From Smithella sp. (GTDB lineage Bacteria; Desulfobacterota; Syntrophia; Syntrophales; Smithellaceae): a stretch of DNA of 61,199 nucleotides. Under the pieces are notes generated by a model. It searched no databases. It worked only from the letters and a program-made list of their open reading frames with translations, and had not been told where the DNA came from. Position numbers and translations under genes: made by a program. Within the stretch, counting starts at the first letter, position 1. Every line of letters begins with the position of its first letter. The stretch lies in contig SCVW01000031.1 of NCBI GenBank assembly GCA_007244375.1, forward strand, positions 1-61,199, written 5' to 3'. Positions 25,835 through 33,839 of the stretch are shown in pieces.

Positions 25835-26320
25835 TTATTTAAGGACTTTAGCGTAAATAATTTTACTGTCGCCTTCGTGGTAAAAATTCTTTAAAAAAGC
25901 TTCCTGATGATAACCACATGTTTCATAGAATTTATGGGTTGGTTGATACTGATCGCGGGATGATGTTTCCACATAAACCTGCCTGCCTCCGCTTTGCAAA
26001 ATAAGTTTTTCGGTTTCGGCCATTAACAATTTTCCCAATCCCTGGCCGTGTAAATCTTTTGATACAACTATCCAGTAAATGTCATAACTTGATGACGTTG
26101 CCGGAATAAGACCATAACAGGTATATCCGATTACACGATTTTCAGCCTCGGCAAATAGAAACCTATAAGAACTTTCAATGGGCAGGGTCAGCTTTTCTTC
26201 CGCCAGTTCCAGGGCTATATCTATTTCTTCTGCGGAGAAAAAGCCGCTGGCCTTTACCATATCGGCAATGGCTTCTATATCGGAAGGCTGTATTTTTTGA
26301 CGATATTTAAAATTATTCAT
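25835..26320 (-). CDS. GNAT N-acetyltransferase in the kamA operon
   Basis: A 161-residue GNAT protein. Motif A is VVSKDLHGQGLGKLLM, with acetyl-CoA pyrophosphate-binding Gln/Gly residues; FYETCGYHQEAFLKNFY is motif B. It is the last gene of the unit kamA - ATP-grasp - ATP-grasp - GNAT, 26 bp after the preceding gene. It is much shorter than AblB, the archaeal beta-lysine N6-acetyltransferase (about 270 residues), so an AblB role is only a hypothesis. The acceptor may be beta-lysine or a peptide made by the two ligases. Confidence 0.85.
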   Translation of the reverse strand: MNNFKYRQKIQPSDIEAIADMVKASGFFSAEEIDIALELAEEKLTLPIESSYRFLFAEAENRVIGYTCYGLIPATSSSYDIYWIVVSKDLHGQGLGKLLMAETEKLILQSGGRQVYVETSSRDQYQPTHKFYETCGYHQEAFLKNFYHEGDSKIIYAKVLK

Positions 26321-26346
26321 AAAAATGATTAAATATGCGACAAAAT

Positions 26347-27333
26347 TTATTTTATCGCGTTATCGATTATCAACTCAATGGCTTCGTGATATTCGATTTT
26401 AGACTGCTTAAGCGCGGCGGCAAAACCGGCATCCGGTGATAAACAGGGATTCGTATTGATTTCCAGTACCCATGGTTTGCCGTTGTTATCAATCCGAAAA
26501 TCAATGCGCGCGTAACCGCGCAGGGAAAAAATATTCCAGCACTGCAGGGAAATTTCTCGGAGTGATGATATTAACGAGGAATCTTCATCCGGAAAATCAA
26601 ATTTTCGTATCGTGTTGTTATATTCAAAGGAATCAGCATCCCATTTTGCTTTGTAATCAACGATTTTCAATTTGCCCGGGGAGTAATACTTGAATAACAT
26701 TTCAGCTACAGGCAATACTTTGACATCTTCCTTATCCGAGATAAGTGCGACGTTGAATTCGCGCCCTTCAATGTAGGCTTCGGCATAACAGGAGCCGCCT
26801 AATTTTTCTTTACGCTTATCCACCTCGTTCAAAAGTTCTTCTTTGTTTGTATATTTTATAAGAGAGTTTTCATCAAGACCGATGGATGCGTGTTCCCATG
26901 AAGATTTTATTAAGTATGTTTCGACCTTATTGTTTAGGGCTGCGAAACCATCCTGCTCTACCCAATCAGGAGTGGAAATGCCTGCAAAACGCATAATTTT
27001 CTTGGACAGGGGTTTATTAGAAGTTTGAAATACCGCTTGCGTTGGACAGCCTGTATAAGGAATTTGCAAAGAATCAAGAATAGCAGGAGCAAAATAAATC
27101 AGACTGCCCTTGGAATGCAGTGTTTCCACGATATTGAAAACAGCCAGAGGTTGTAATAATTGCAGCGTTGAAATTGTATGGTTTAAATTTAGTTCGAAAG
27201 GCAGCAAAACAGGCTCGTAATTCAATATGCCCAAAGCTCCGGCGATTGAATAGGCCTGTTGAAGGCAATCAAGTTCGTCTTCTGTAGCGTCAGGTGAAAT
27301 ATCGCTGTGTAAAATTACTATTTTTTTATTCAA
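26347..27333 (-). CDS. D-Ala-D-Ala ligase-like ATP-grasp enzyme 2
   Basis: A 328-residue ATP-grasp protein related to D-alanine:D-alanine ligase. Visible: YTGCPTQAVFQTSNKPLSKKIMRFAG (shown here only as the region about residues 93-118), the ATP-binding YIEGREFNVALIS, and the Mg-binding end ARIDFRIDNNGKPWVLEINTNPCLSP. N-terminal VVILHSDISPDATEDELD is unlike the canonical Ddl start KVAVLxGGxSxE. Together with its neighbour it probably forms amide bonds between amino acids using ATP. Not likely to be the housekeeping Ddl, since two divergent copies sit behind kamA. Confidence 0.85.
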   Translation of the reverse strand: MNKKIVILHSDISPDATEDELDCLQQAYSIAGALGILNYEPVLLPFELNLNHTISTLQLLQPLAVFNIVETLHSKGSLIYFAPAILDSLQIPYTGCPTQAVFQTSNKPLSKKIMRFAGISTPDWVEQDGFAALNNKVETYLIKSSWEHASIGLDENSLIKYTNKEELLNEVDKRKEKLGGSCYAEAYIEGREFNVALISDKEDVKVLPVAEMLFKYYSPGKLKIVDYKAKWDADSFEYNNTIRKFDFPDEDSSLISSLREISLQCWNIFSLRGYARIDFRIDNNGKPWVLEINTNPCLSPDAGFAAALKQSKIEYHEAIELIIDNAIK

Positions 27334-27357
27334 TTTTATTTCACCGGCCTTTGTGGA

Positions 27358-28380
27358 TTATTTTTTTGCGCGCTTTAGTGCTGATTTAATGATGGATCTG
27401 ATCAGTTTATGATAGCTCATCCCGATTTTAGAACACAAAATGGGCAAATCGGAACGCACGGGATTAAGTCCGGCAAGAGAATTGACTTCCATAAAATGAG
27501 GTACACCATGAATGTTGGAGCGTAAATCAATACGCCCGGCATCTTTTAAATCCAGTCCTCGCCAGGCCATAAGAGATATTTCCATGGCTTTTTGGGCTTC
27601 CTCATCATTGACCAGAATATATTCAACCAGCTTGTCGTAGTGCTCTTTATTTTCGTAAGAATAGGCGTTCTTTTCCGCATCCTGCCTTAGAATTACTTCC
27701 AATGCTCCCAAAACACGGGCATCTTTACCTGTTCCCAAAATTCCTACAGTGAATTCGCGTCCGGGAAGATAGGTTTCTACCAAAACCGGTTGCTGAAAAG
27801 TTTTTAAAAGATGCCTGCAAACTTTGTTCAGATTTTTTCGGGAAGATATTTTGGAAAGAGCAGTTATTCCCTTGCCGGTTCCTTCGGCTACGGGTTTGGC
27901 AAAAAGAGGAAATGGAAGATTAACTCTATCAATATCTTTTATATTGTTAATGATGGCAAAGTCGGGTGTAGGTATTCCCAGATCACGCAAAATTTGCTTG
28001 GTAATACCTTTATGTAGAGTTACAGCGTTTCCGAGTGGATCGGAAAAGGTGTAGGGAATATTGAATGCTTCCAGAAGTGCAGGAACCTGAGCTTCTCGGC
28101 CAAAACCATACATGCCTTCGGCAATATTAAAAACCAGATCCCAGCGGTGTCCTGCCGCAAGCCGGCGGGTCAGTGCCTTAATGTTGCCGATCCGGTCGGC
28201 ATAAAAGCCGTTGTCTAAAATTACCTTTTCAATAGCTTCGATTGTATCGGGAAGGTCGAATTCTGCGGTTTCTTCAAGACCGTATCCCTCTTTTAAGTAA
28301 TCGTCGCGCAGATCATAGGTAAGACCGATTTTGAGTTTTTTGCTGACGCGACCCACAACTAAATTATCTACCCCCTGCAA
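27358..28380 (-). CDS. D-Ala-D-Ala ligase-like ATP-grasp enzyme 1
   Basis: About 330-340 residues, ATP-grasp fold. KIGLTYDLRDDYLKEGYGLE near the start, LVFNIAEGMYGFGREAQVPA, the lysine region FPLFAKPVAEGTGKGI, VETYLPGREFTVGILG and the metal-binding GRIDLRSNIHGVPHFMEVN near the C-terminus. A TTG at 28380 is the first start, 3 bp after the kamA stop; a GTG 8 codons later is an alternative, and neither has a convincing ribosome site, so translation may be coupled to kamA. Likely an amino-acid ligase acting with the second copy. Confidence 0.83.
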   Translation of the reverse strand: MQGVDNLVVGRVSKKLKIGLTYDLRDDYLKEGYGLEETAEFDLPDTIEAIEKVILDNGFYADRIGNIKALTRRLAAGHRWDLVFNIAEGMYGFGREAQVPALLEAFNIPYTFSDPLGNAVTLHKGITKQILRDLGIPTPDFAIINNIKDIDRVNLPFPLFAKPVAEGTGKGITALSKISSRKNLNKVCRHLLKTFQQPVLVETYLPGREFTVGILGTGKDARVLGALEVILRQDAEKNAYSYENKEHYDKLVEYILVNDEEAQKAMEISLMAWRGLDLKDAGRIDLRSNIHGVPHFMEVNSLAGLNPVRSDLPILCSKIGMSYHKLIRSIIKSALKRAKK

Positions 28381-28383
28381 AAA

Positions 28384-29691
28384 TTAATGTATATCCTTAG
28401 ACTTTGCGTGATTGTCGGGGTAGCGGAAGATATTGCCTTCATAATTGCGCAGCAGCAAAGCGCCGTTCTCCCATCCAATGGCGTATTCGGGAAGTAAAGG
28501 AATTTTGCCGCCGCCTCCGGGAGCGTCGACAACATAAGTAGGCACGGCGTAACCGGTGGTATGTCCGCGCATGCCCTGGATTATTTCAATGCCCTTATTA
28601 ATTGGTGTCCGAAAATGAGAAGAACCGGGAATAGGGTCGCATTGATAAAGATAATATGGACGGATTCTGATTTGTAGTTGACCATGAACCAATCTGGTCA
28701 TTGTTTCAACGTTGTCATTGATACCGGAAAGCAAGACAGTCTGACTTCCTAAAGGAATACCGGCATCGGCCAGACGAATGCAGGCAGCGCTCATTTCCGG
28801 TGTAAGTTCTCTCGGATGGGTAATATGAATGCTCATCCATAAAGGATGATATTTTCTCAACATGGCTGTCAGGACCGGTGTGATTCTTTGAGGCATTACA
28901 ACCGGAACTTTAGTGCCTATACGTATAAGTTCAACGTGGGAAATCTTGTGCAACCTTGTTAAAAGCCATTCCAGCTTTTCATCGGAGAGAGTTAAAGGAT
29001 CACCTCCTGAGAGCAAGACATCCCGGACATTTTTGTTGCCGGCTATGTATTGGATAGCCTTTTCCCATTTTTCCAGATTTATTAAATGGTGTTGACTCCT
29101 TTCTATGAGGCGGGAGCGGGTACAATAACGACAATAAGTGGAACAACTATCGGTTACTAAAAATAATACGCGGTCGGGATAGCGATGGATAATACCGGGT
29201 ACCGGAGAATCAACATCTTCACAGAGAGGATCTTCCTCTTCGCCTTCTGTATGAAGGCACTCATCCACTACTGGAACCACGCAACGCCTCACAGGATCAG
29301 AAGGATCATCGGGATGGAGCAAACTTGCATAATAAGGAGTAATGGAAACAGGTAATGCCCCTGAATGATGCATCATTGCCTGACGTTCATTGTCTGAAAG
29401 GTTGATTACTTGAGAAAGTGCATCAACGTCTCTGATGACATTGCGCATCTGCCAGTGCCAGTCAAACCATTCTATTCGGGTGATTTCGGGATAAAGTCGT
29501 GCTCGGAAGAGGCGGGAGCGGGCAGAATCTTTAAAAGGAAATAAAATACTGTCTGACTTTTGTTTTATCGGATGCCGGGAAAATTCTTCTTTGAATAACA
29601 AAAAGTCACTCACATTATTTTTAGCATGAACAAGACCGGTCAGATGACCAGGAGGTTCTTCCTCCTCTTTAAACAGGGTCTCGCTTTCCAT
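28384..29691 (-). CDS. kamA: Lysine 2,3-aminomutase (radical SAM, PLP)
   Basis: A 435-residue KamA. The radical-SAM cluster cysteines are C183, C187 and C190 in CSTYCRYC; SGGDPLTLSD follows; the PLP lysine is K396 in DAPGGGGK. Using the spacing of the clostridial enzyme (K337, D293, D330), the residues that bind the substrate side-chain amine correspond to D352 (YQCDPIPG) and D389 (VVDAPGG), both present, so L-lysine to L-beta-lysine is the predicted reaction rather than glutamate mutase. A strong AAGGAGG precedes the ATG. It heads a four-gene operon with two ATP-grasp ligases and a GNAT. Much longer than EpmB, so not the EF-P modification enzyme. Confidence 0.93.
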   Translation of the reverse strand: MESETLFKEEEEPPGHLTGLVHAKNNVSDFLLFKEEFSRHPIKQKSDSILFPFKDSARSRLFRARLYPEITRIEWFDWHWQMRNVIRDVDALSQVINLSDNERQAMMHHSGALPVSITPYYASLLHPDDPSDPVRRCVVPVVDECLHTEGEEEDPLCEDVDSPVPGIIHRYPDRVLFLVTDSCSTYCRYCTRSRLIERSQHHLINLEKWEKAIQYIAGNKNVRDVLLSGGDPLTLSDEKLEWLLTRLHKISHVELIRIGTKVPVVMPQRITPVLTAMLRKYHPLWMSIHITHPRELTPEMSAACIRLADAGIPLGSQTVLLSGINDNVETMTRLVHGQLQIRIRPYYLYQCDPIPGSSHFRTPINKGIEIIQGMRGHTTGYAVPTYVVDAPGGGGKIPLLPEYAIGWENGALLLRNYEGNIFRYPDNHAKSKDIH

Positions 29692-30216
29692 TTGTTCCTC
29701 CTTGATGAGGATCTCCCTCCCGTAAAATTATTTTTAATAACAACAAGCTCTTTGATTATGAAATGTACTCATACAAAAATTTTTGTCAACACTTTTTTGC
29801 ATTTTTGCGAAAAAAAATTAAAAAATATTTTCAGTGAGCATGTGCCGTTGAAAAAATAATCGGGTTAGCCTGTAGGAAAATCACAGCAACAAGACAAGAA
29901 AAACTTTTTTTAAAGGGCAAAAAGCGAAAATTATATAATGCGGAAAGCCGCGTAGATACTATATCAGCGCATGATAGACTATGATGAGGAAGCATCGGAT
30001 TAATCCATGGGAGGTTAAAATCTTTGGATGGATATGAATGGAATAATATAAAGATGTGGCATTACGTTCAGAGGTAACTCGTCGGACGATAGTGATAAGA
30101 TTTGTTTGGCAGCGGAGCGTCTTTTGTCTGTGTAAAAAAGAAATAGGCAAAAAAAATTATTTTTAGTAAGACAGGACAAACAAAAAGTAGTTCCAGTCAG
30201 AATACGGAGAAATCTC
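29692..30216. other. 525-bp intergenic region between divergent kamA and mutM
   Basis: It holds the predicted kamA promoter (29762-29789) and is AT-rich. No gene, repeat of the dispersed families or riboswitch could be recognised between about 29830 and 30190. The last bases before 30217 carry a GGAG ribosome site for mutM. Confidence 0.6.
29762..29789 (-). promoter_or_regulatory. Predicted sigma-70 promoter of the kamA operon
   Basis: On the minus strand a perfect -35 TTGACA (29784-29789) is followed after 16 bp by TACATT (29762-29767, 4/6 to TATAAT). Transcription would start near 29755, about 60 bases before the kamA ATG. Confidence 0.5.
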
Positions 30217-30990
30217 ATGCCCGAATTGCCGGAAGTAGAGACGTTATGTCGTCAGCTTAAAGAGAAGATTTGTGCCAGAAAAATAATGGCCAGCGAAGTT
30301 TATGATAATAAACTGTCCAGCATCAAAAATTTTAAGACAGGTAAAATAGAAAAGATTGAGCGGCAGGGCAAGACTATCGTCATCCATCTTGATAATGGAA
30401 ATTTCATAAAGATACATTTGCGGATGACCGGAAGACTTCTATGGCAGGACAGTATACAAAGACCTGGTCACAGCCGATGGAAGTTGTCATTTGACAATGG
30501 CTGTGTGTTTCTTGTTGACCCGCGTCGGTTTGCAACTGTGAAAGTCGAAAAAACAGCACAGGAAAAACAAAAAAATGACCTGATGGCGGACTTTGACGAA
30601 AAGAAATTTCTGGAAAATCAGGCTGGTCGTAAAGTTAATGTTAAAACACTGCTGATGGATCCGAAGGCGGTTGCCGGTATAGGTAACATTTACGCCTGTG
30701 AGATTTTACATTGCTCCGGAATTTCTCCCTTAAGGCTAGCTTCGACTTTATCGAAAGAGGAATGGAAAAAGATTATTAGCAACGCCAGGCGTATTTTAAA
30801 AAAGGGAATTGAAAAGAGGGGCACTTCCATTTCCGATTGGCGTGACTTGTATGGCTGTCCAGGTGAAAATCAAAACGAGTTAAAAGCCTATGGTCAGGAA
30901 GGCAAGCGCTGTCCAACATGCGGTAGTACAATTTGGCGTATTAAGCAAGGGGGACGAAGCACTTTTTATTGTCCAAGTTGTCAAAAATAG
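30217..30990 (+). CDS. mutM: Formamidopyrimidine-DNA glycosylase
   Basis: A 257-residue Fpg/MutM that removes 8-oxoguanine and other oxidised purines and cleaves the abasic site. The mature N-terminus is PELPEVETL (catalytic Pro after Met removal and Glu); the substrate-binding HLRMTGRL, the helix-two-turn-helix GIGNIYACEILHCSGISP and the C-terminal zinc finger (CPTCG...YCPSCQ) are all intact. Confidence 0.96.
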   Translation: MPELPEVETLCRQLKEKICARKIMASEVYDNKLSSIKNFKTGKIEKIERQGKTIVIHLDNGNFIKIHLRMTGRLLWQDSIQRPGHSRWKLSFDNGCVFLVDPRRFATVKVEKTAQEKQKNDLMADFDEKKFLENQAGRKVNVKTLLMDPKAVAGIGNIYACEILHCSGISPLRLASTLSKEEWKKIISNARRILKKGIEKRGTSISDWRDLYGCPGENQNELKAYGQEGKRCPTCGSTIWRIKQGGRSTFYCPSCQK

Positions 30991-30999
30991 TTTTTTTCT

Positions 31000-31449
31000 T
31001 TAGCCAAAAAAATAACGCCAGCCGCGATCATAAATAAAAACAAAGATAGACATGCAGAAGAACGATAGGTCACGCATAAGGTAAAACCAATTAATCTTTC
31101 CTGAATATGCTCCGAAACAGCCGCATGAAATATCCAGACCTCGCACCAAGTTGAAGGTCAACGCTATAGCAAACATGAGAAATAGAAGCGAGGAAAGCGA
31201 GGCGGCTCCTTTAACATTGATACCACCAATAAGACATAACGCTATTATAATTTCCAACCACGGTAACAGTACTGCTACAAAATTTATGGCAGAGTCCGGA
31301 AGTAAACGGTAGTTATAAATGGCTACGGAAAAATCGCCCGGATTGATAATTTTTTCTATACCGGCATACAAAAAAATTATGGCCAACAAAAGTCGGAAAA
31401 TTAGTGCAAAAAAAGGAATAAAAGGTCGAGGGAAATTTCTTATTTTCAT
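31000..31449 (-). CDS. MauE/DoxX-like membrane protein
   Basis: A 149-residue membrane protein with about four transmembrane helices and the family motif LDISCGCFG between helices 3 and 4. MauE/DoxX-type proteins support disulfide or thiol chemistry at the cytoplasmic membrane. Its start overlaps the stop of the rhodanese gene (ATGA), and a CxxC thioredoxin-fold protein is the first gene of the unit, supporting a thiol-redox role. The exact substrate is unknown. Confidence 0.83.
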   Translation of the reverse strand: MKIRNFPRPFIPFFALIFRLLLAIIFLYAGIEKIINPGDFSVAIYNYRLLPDSAINFVAVLLPWLEIIIALCLIGGINVKGAASLSSLLFLMFAIALTFNLVRGLDISCGCFGAYSGKINWFYLMRDLSFFCMSIFVFIYDRGWRYFFG

Positions 31450-31955
31450 ATTTTTCCTTTAGAAATGGGGTATCCGGCATTTAACCACAGATTCCATCCA
31501 TTTAATAAAACATTTACATTTGAAATTCCACGCAAAGTCAGAGCGTGTGCTGTTTCTTTGCTCAATGGGCATTGAGGTCCATCGCAATAGGTTACAAAAA
31601 TAAAGCCCTGATCAGATTTAACTTTAAGGCTTGGTACATGAAGATGCGCTTCATCAGGACATATGTTGATTGCTCCGGCGATATGACCTTCTTCAAAACT
31701 AAAAGGGTCGCGGGCATCAATAAATACAAGCTTATTTTTCATGTACAGATCATAAGATTCCGAAAGAGTTATGGTGGGGATTTCTTCTTGTTGTTCCTTG
31801 ATTAAAGCCGCAGAAGAAAAACCAAATAAGGGAATATTGTTAGATCTGATTGAATTAAAAATAACGGCAAAAAATAAAGCAGAAAATAAAATAATGATTA
31901 TTTCGATAAATGTAGAAAGAATTTTTTCTGAAAAATTATTCGCGCCCATTCTCAA
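31446..31955 (-). CDS. Membrane-anchored rhodanese-like protein
   Basis: A 169-residue protein with one N-terminal transmembrane helix (about 12-33) and a single rhodanese domain (about 60-165). Cys in the active loop TYCDGPQCPLS and the FIDARDPFSFEEGHIAGAIN start are typical. The catalytic side probably faces the periplasm. Middle gene of a three-gene unit with a CxxC thioredoxin-like protein and a MauE-like membrane protein, suggesting sulfur-relay or disulfide exchange across the membrane. Confidence 0.88.
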   Translation of the reverse strand: MRMGANNFSEKILSTFIEIIIILFSALFFAVIFNSIRSNNIPLFGFSSAALIKEQQEEIPTITLSESYDLYMKNKLVFIDARDPFSFEEGHIAGAINICPDEAHLHVPSLKVKSDQGFIFVTYCDGPQCPLSKETAHALTLRGISNVNVLLNGWNLWLNAGYPISKGKI

Positions 31956-31969
31956 ATTATATCAAACAT

Positions 31970-32485
31970 TTAATATTGTTTGCCGGTAGGATTATAGGCT
32001 TCAATTATCCACTGGCGAATTTTACTTTTAGGAGGGACTTCACCAACCGACAACACCTTATTATTTATAAGGAGAGCCGGAGAATCTAATAGACCATATT
32101 TTGCTAATTCTTTTAAATCGGTAATGTGATTTAAATTAGCGGCAATTTTCATTTCCGATATTAAATCGCGAACATCATTTTCCAATTCATTGCAACGATG
32201 ACAACCAATTCCTAAAAAAGTTATATTTAATCCTTGGCTCGGTTCTTCAACAAGAGGTAATCCTTGTGCTATCTTGAATTCGCGCAAGAGAGCTTTCCGA
32301 TAAGAGTCCTTTGCTGCTTGTGGAACGTAATTGTTGACGATAATCTCATTGAGTAAATTTATTTTGATTTCCTCGTCACTTTTGCCCTTTTGGCTTTTAA
32401 TCATATTTTTTATTATATCACTTAAGCCGATGATGCCGACCAACTGACCGTCAATCAAAATTTGTTTAACTTCATCTTTAGCCAT
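31970..32485 (-). CDS. Thioredoxin-fold CxxC protein with N-terminal extension
   Basis: A 171-residue protein. The C-terminal half (about 85-165) is a small thioredoxin-like domain of the MTH895/redox-active disulfide type: ITFLGIGCHRCNELEND with a CHRC centre, then the cis-Pro region LLDSPALLINNKVLSVGEVP. The N-terminal half (1-75) starts VKQILIDGQLVGIIGLSDII and is helical, of unknown role. First gene of the unit with the rhodanese and MauE-like genes, 14 bp before the next gene. Confidence 0.8.
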   Translation of the reverse strand: MAKDEVKQILIDGQLVGIIGLSDIIKNMIKSQKGKSDEEIKINLLNEIIVNNYVPQAAKDSYRKALLREFKIAQGLPLVEEPSQGLNITFLGIGCHRCNELENDVRDLISEMKIAANLNHITDLKELAKYGLLDSPALLINNKVLSVGEVPPKSKIRQWIIEAYNPTGKQY

Positions 32486-32641
32486 GGTGGCCTCTGAAAA
32501 AATTTTTTACAAATTTATTAGCGCACAACTATTTCGTCAAGGAAAAAATTGTTGATGTAGGTCATCTTGTTGATTGACTTGATAGAATTGGCTTGAATCA
32601 AGAATCTACGTAAAAAGTTTATATGATTATAACGGTAAAAT

Positions 32642-32692
32642 AAAACAATGTTTTAAATATTACTTGACAATTGAAACAATGTTTTATATTTT
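32642..32692 (+). promoter_or_regulatory. Predicted TetR operator pair and promoter
   Basis: AAAACAATGTTTT (32642-32654, perfect 6-1-6 palindrome) and AAACAATGTTT (32674-32684) are repeated about 31 bp apart, three helical turns. The second overlaps the spacer of a promoter with perfect TTGACA (32664-32669) and TATTTT (32687-32692, 17-bp spacing). This arrangement suits autorepression by the TetR protein encoded next. Confidence 0.65.
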
Positions 32693-32709
32693 ATATTAAA
32701 TAGAAAAAA

Positions 32710-33333
32710 ATGAACAATGTCATGCTTATAGAAAAACCGGTAATTACTAAAAAAATCAAAGAACGCCTATATCCGGTAGTATTGCGTCAATTTTCCATGA
32801 AAGATTTTCACGCAGTTAATATACGTGATATATCTAAGGAAAGTGGGATCAGTACGGGAACTATATATAAATATTTTATGTCCAAAGAAGACCTCTGTTT
32901 TTCAATCATTGATGAAAAGTTGAAGGATCTGGCTAGTCTGTTAGAAATGCATTTACAGGGAATTGAAGATATTCGAGAAATGTTCAGAAAATTATTTTGG
33001 GTTACCATGAATTTTTTCGACAATAATTCTGGGCTAGCGGTTATAGTTTTTATAACAGTTCCATTGAAAAGCTTTATGGCCAATAAATCGTATAAAAGAG
33101 AAACTGTAATAGATATATTTAACAAAATCATTGAAAAGGCAAAAAATAAAGGGGCAATTCGGTCAGATATTGAAATTAATTATTTTGTAGACATTTATAT
33201 GATGATAATAAGCAGGCATATACAACATTGGTATGTTCGTGGAATGAAGTGGCAGTTGGCTGACACAATAGACAATTTTTTTGATTTTTTCTGGAGAGGT
33301 ATATCTCGTTTGGGCGGACAGGAATCTAATTGA
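32710..33333 (+). CDS. TetR/AcrR family transcriptional regulator
   Basis: A 207-residue regulator. The N-terminal helix-turn-helix reads VNIRDISKESGISTGTIYKYF, the TetR signature, and the rest is a helical ligand domain ending WRGISRLG. It is preceded by a two-site palindromic operator overlapping its promoter, so it likely represses itself. No transporter or enzyme gene lies immediately downstream; the next gene (degP) is convergent. The first ATG has no good ribosome site, and a second ATG at 32722 is possible. Confidence 0.9.
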   Translation: MNNVMLIEKPVITKKIKERLYPVVLRQFSMKDFHAVNIRDISKESGISTGTIYKYFMSKEDLCFSIIDEKLKDLASLLEMHLQGIEDIREMFRKLFWVTMNFFDNNSGLAVIVFITVPLKSFMANKSYKRETVIDIFNKIIEKAKNKGAIRSDIEINYFVDIYMMIISRHIQHWYVRGMKWQLADTIDNFFDFFWRGISRLGGQESN

Positions 33334-33349
33334 CGTTTTTCGTTTAGCT

Positions 33350-33373
33350 AAAATGTTTCACGTGAAACATTTT
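33350..33373. other. Perfect parS (ParB-binding) site
   Basis: The central 16 bases (33354-33369) read TGTTTCACGTGAAACA, identical to the canonical chromosomal parS consensus bound by ParB. It sits in a longer perfect 24-bp palindrome with AAAA and TTTT flanks, in non-coding DNA 17 bp after the tetR stop. parS sites cluster near the replication origin in most bacteria, so this part of the chromosome is probably origin-proximal. parAB and dnaA are not in the window. Confidence 0.9.
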
Positions 33374-33790
33374 GTCCCAAGGTCAAAAAATCACGGATAT
33401 GCTTCCTAATGCAAGCTTGGAAAACGTTTTGCATTAAACTTTTGTTATGCTCTGACTATAGCCGATAATCCCTCTTAGCTTCGCGATGGTGTCATAATAA
33501 CTGTTTGTCATTTCAAAACGCCTCTCAGTCTGATGCCTGCCCGGCATATGCCTGGTGGCTCTCTAATATTTTCAATAGCTTGCGAGATTGTTTCGCTAAT
33601 TATATTCCACCCACATTTTGCTCGGGACTTCGGCTCACCGCGAAGACATTACAACACAGTCTATTCGTGCGTGGGATTGGAAAGGTCGACTTATAAAATT
33701 CAGTTCACCTATAATGACCCCATGGTGCCCTTTAGGTTATTTAGGTATTTGTTCCTGAAACTTGGGTTTCACGATCAGCTACTCTTATTA

Positions 33791-33821
33791 AAAAGGCAGG
33801 ATTAAATCCTGCCTTTTTTTT
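33791..33821 (+). terminator. Strong bidirectional rho-independent terminator
   Basis: AAAAGGCAGGAT (33791-33802) pairs with ATCCTGCCTTTT (33806-33817) around a 3-base loop, followed by T8 on the + strand. On the minus strand the A-run supplies a T-tract too, so it can also end degP transcripts. Confidence 0.85.
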
Positions 33822-33839
33822 GAACAAAGTTGTAATGAA

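Larger units (their letters stand above)
33334..33839. other. 506-bp intergenic region: parS, possible ncRNA, terminator
   Basis: After the parS site no coding frame of family interest is seen. A promoter-like pair TTGTTA (33442-33447) and GATAAT (33464-33469, 16-bp spacing) and a strong terminator ending at 33821 frame about 350 bases that can form long-range pairs (for example TCCACCCAC near 33609 with GTGCGTGGGA near 33671). An untranslated RNA on the + strand is possible; it matches no RNA family I could recognise. Confidence 0.35.

Noticed and set aside
29830-30190. Lysine riboswitch before kamA
   Set aside because: No conserved lysine-riboswitch core could be seen; the sequence is plain AT-rich and lies mostly upstream of the predicted promoter.
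33440-33820. tmRNA or 6S RNA identity for the intergenic RNA candidate
   Set aside because: The tmRNA start (GGGGxxG...) and tRNA-like end with CCA are absent, and no 6S open-bulge pattern could be established.
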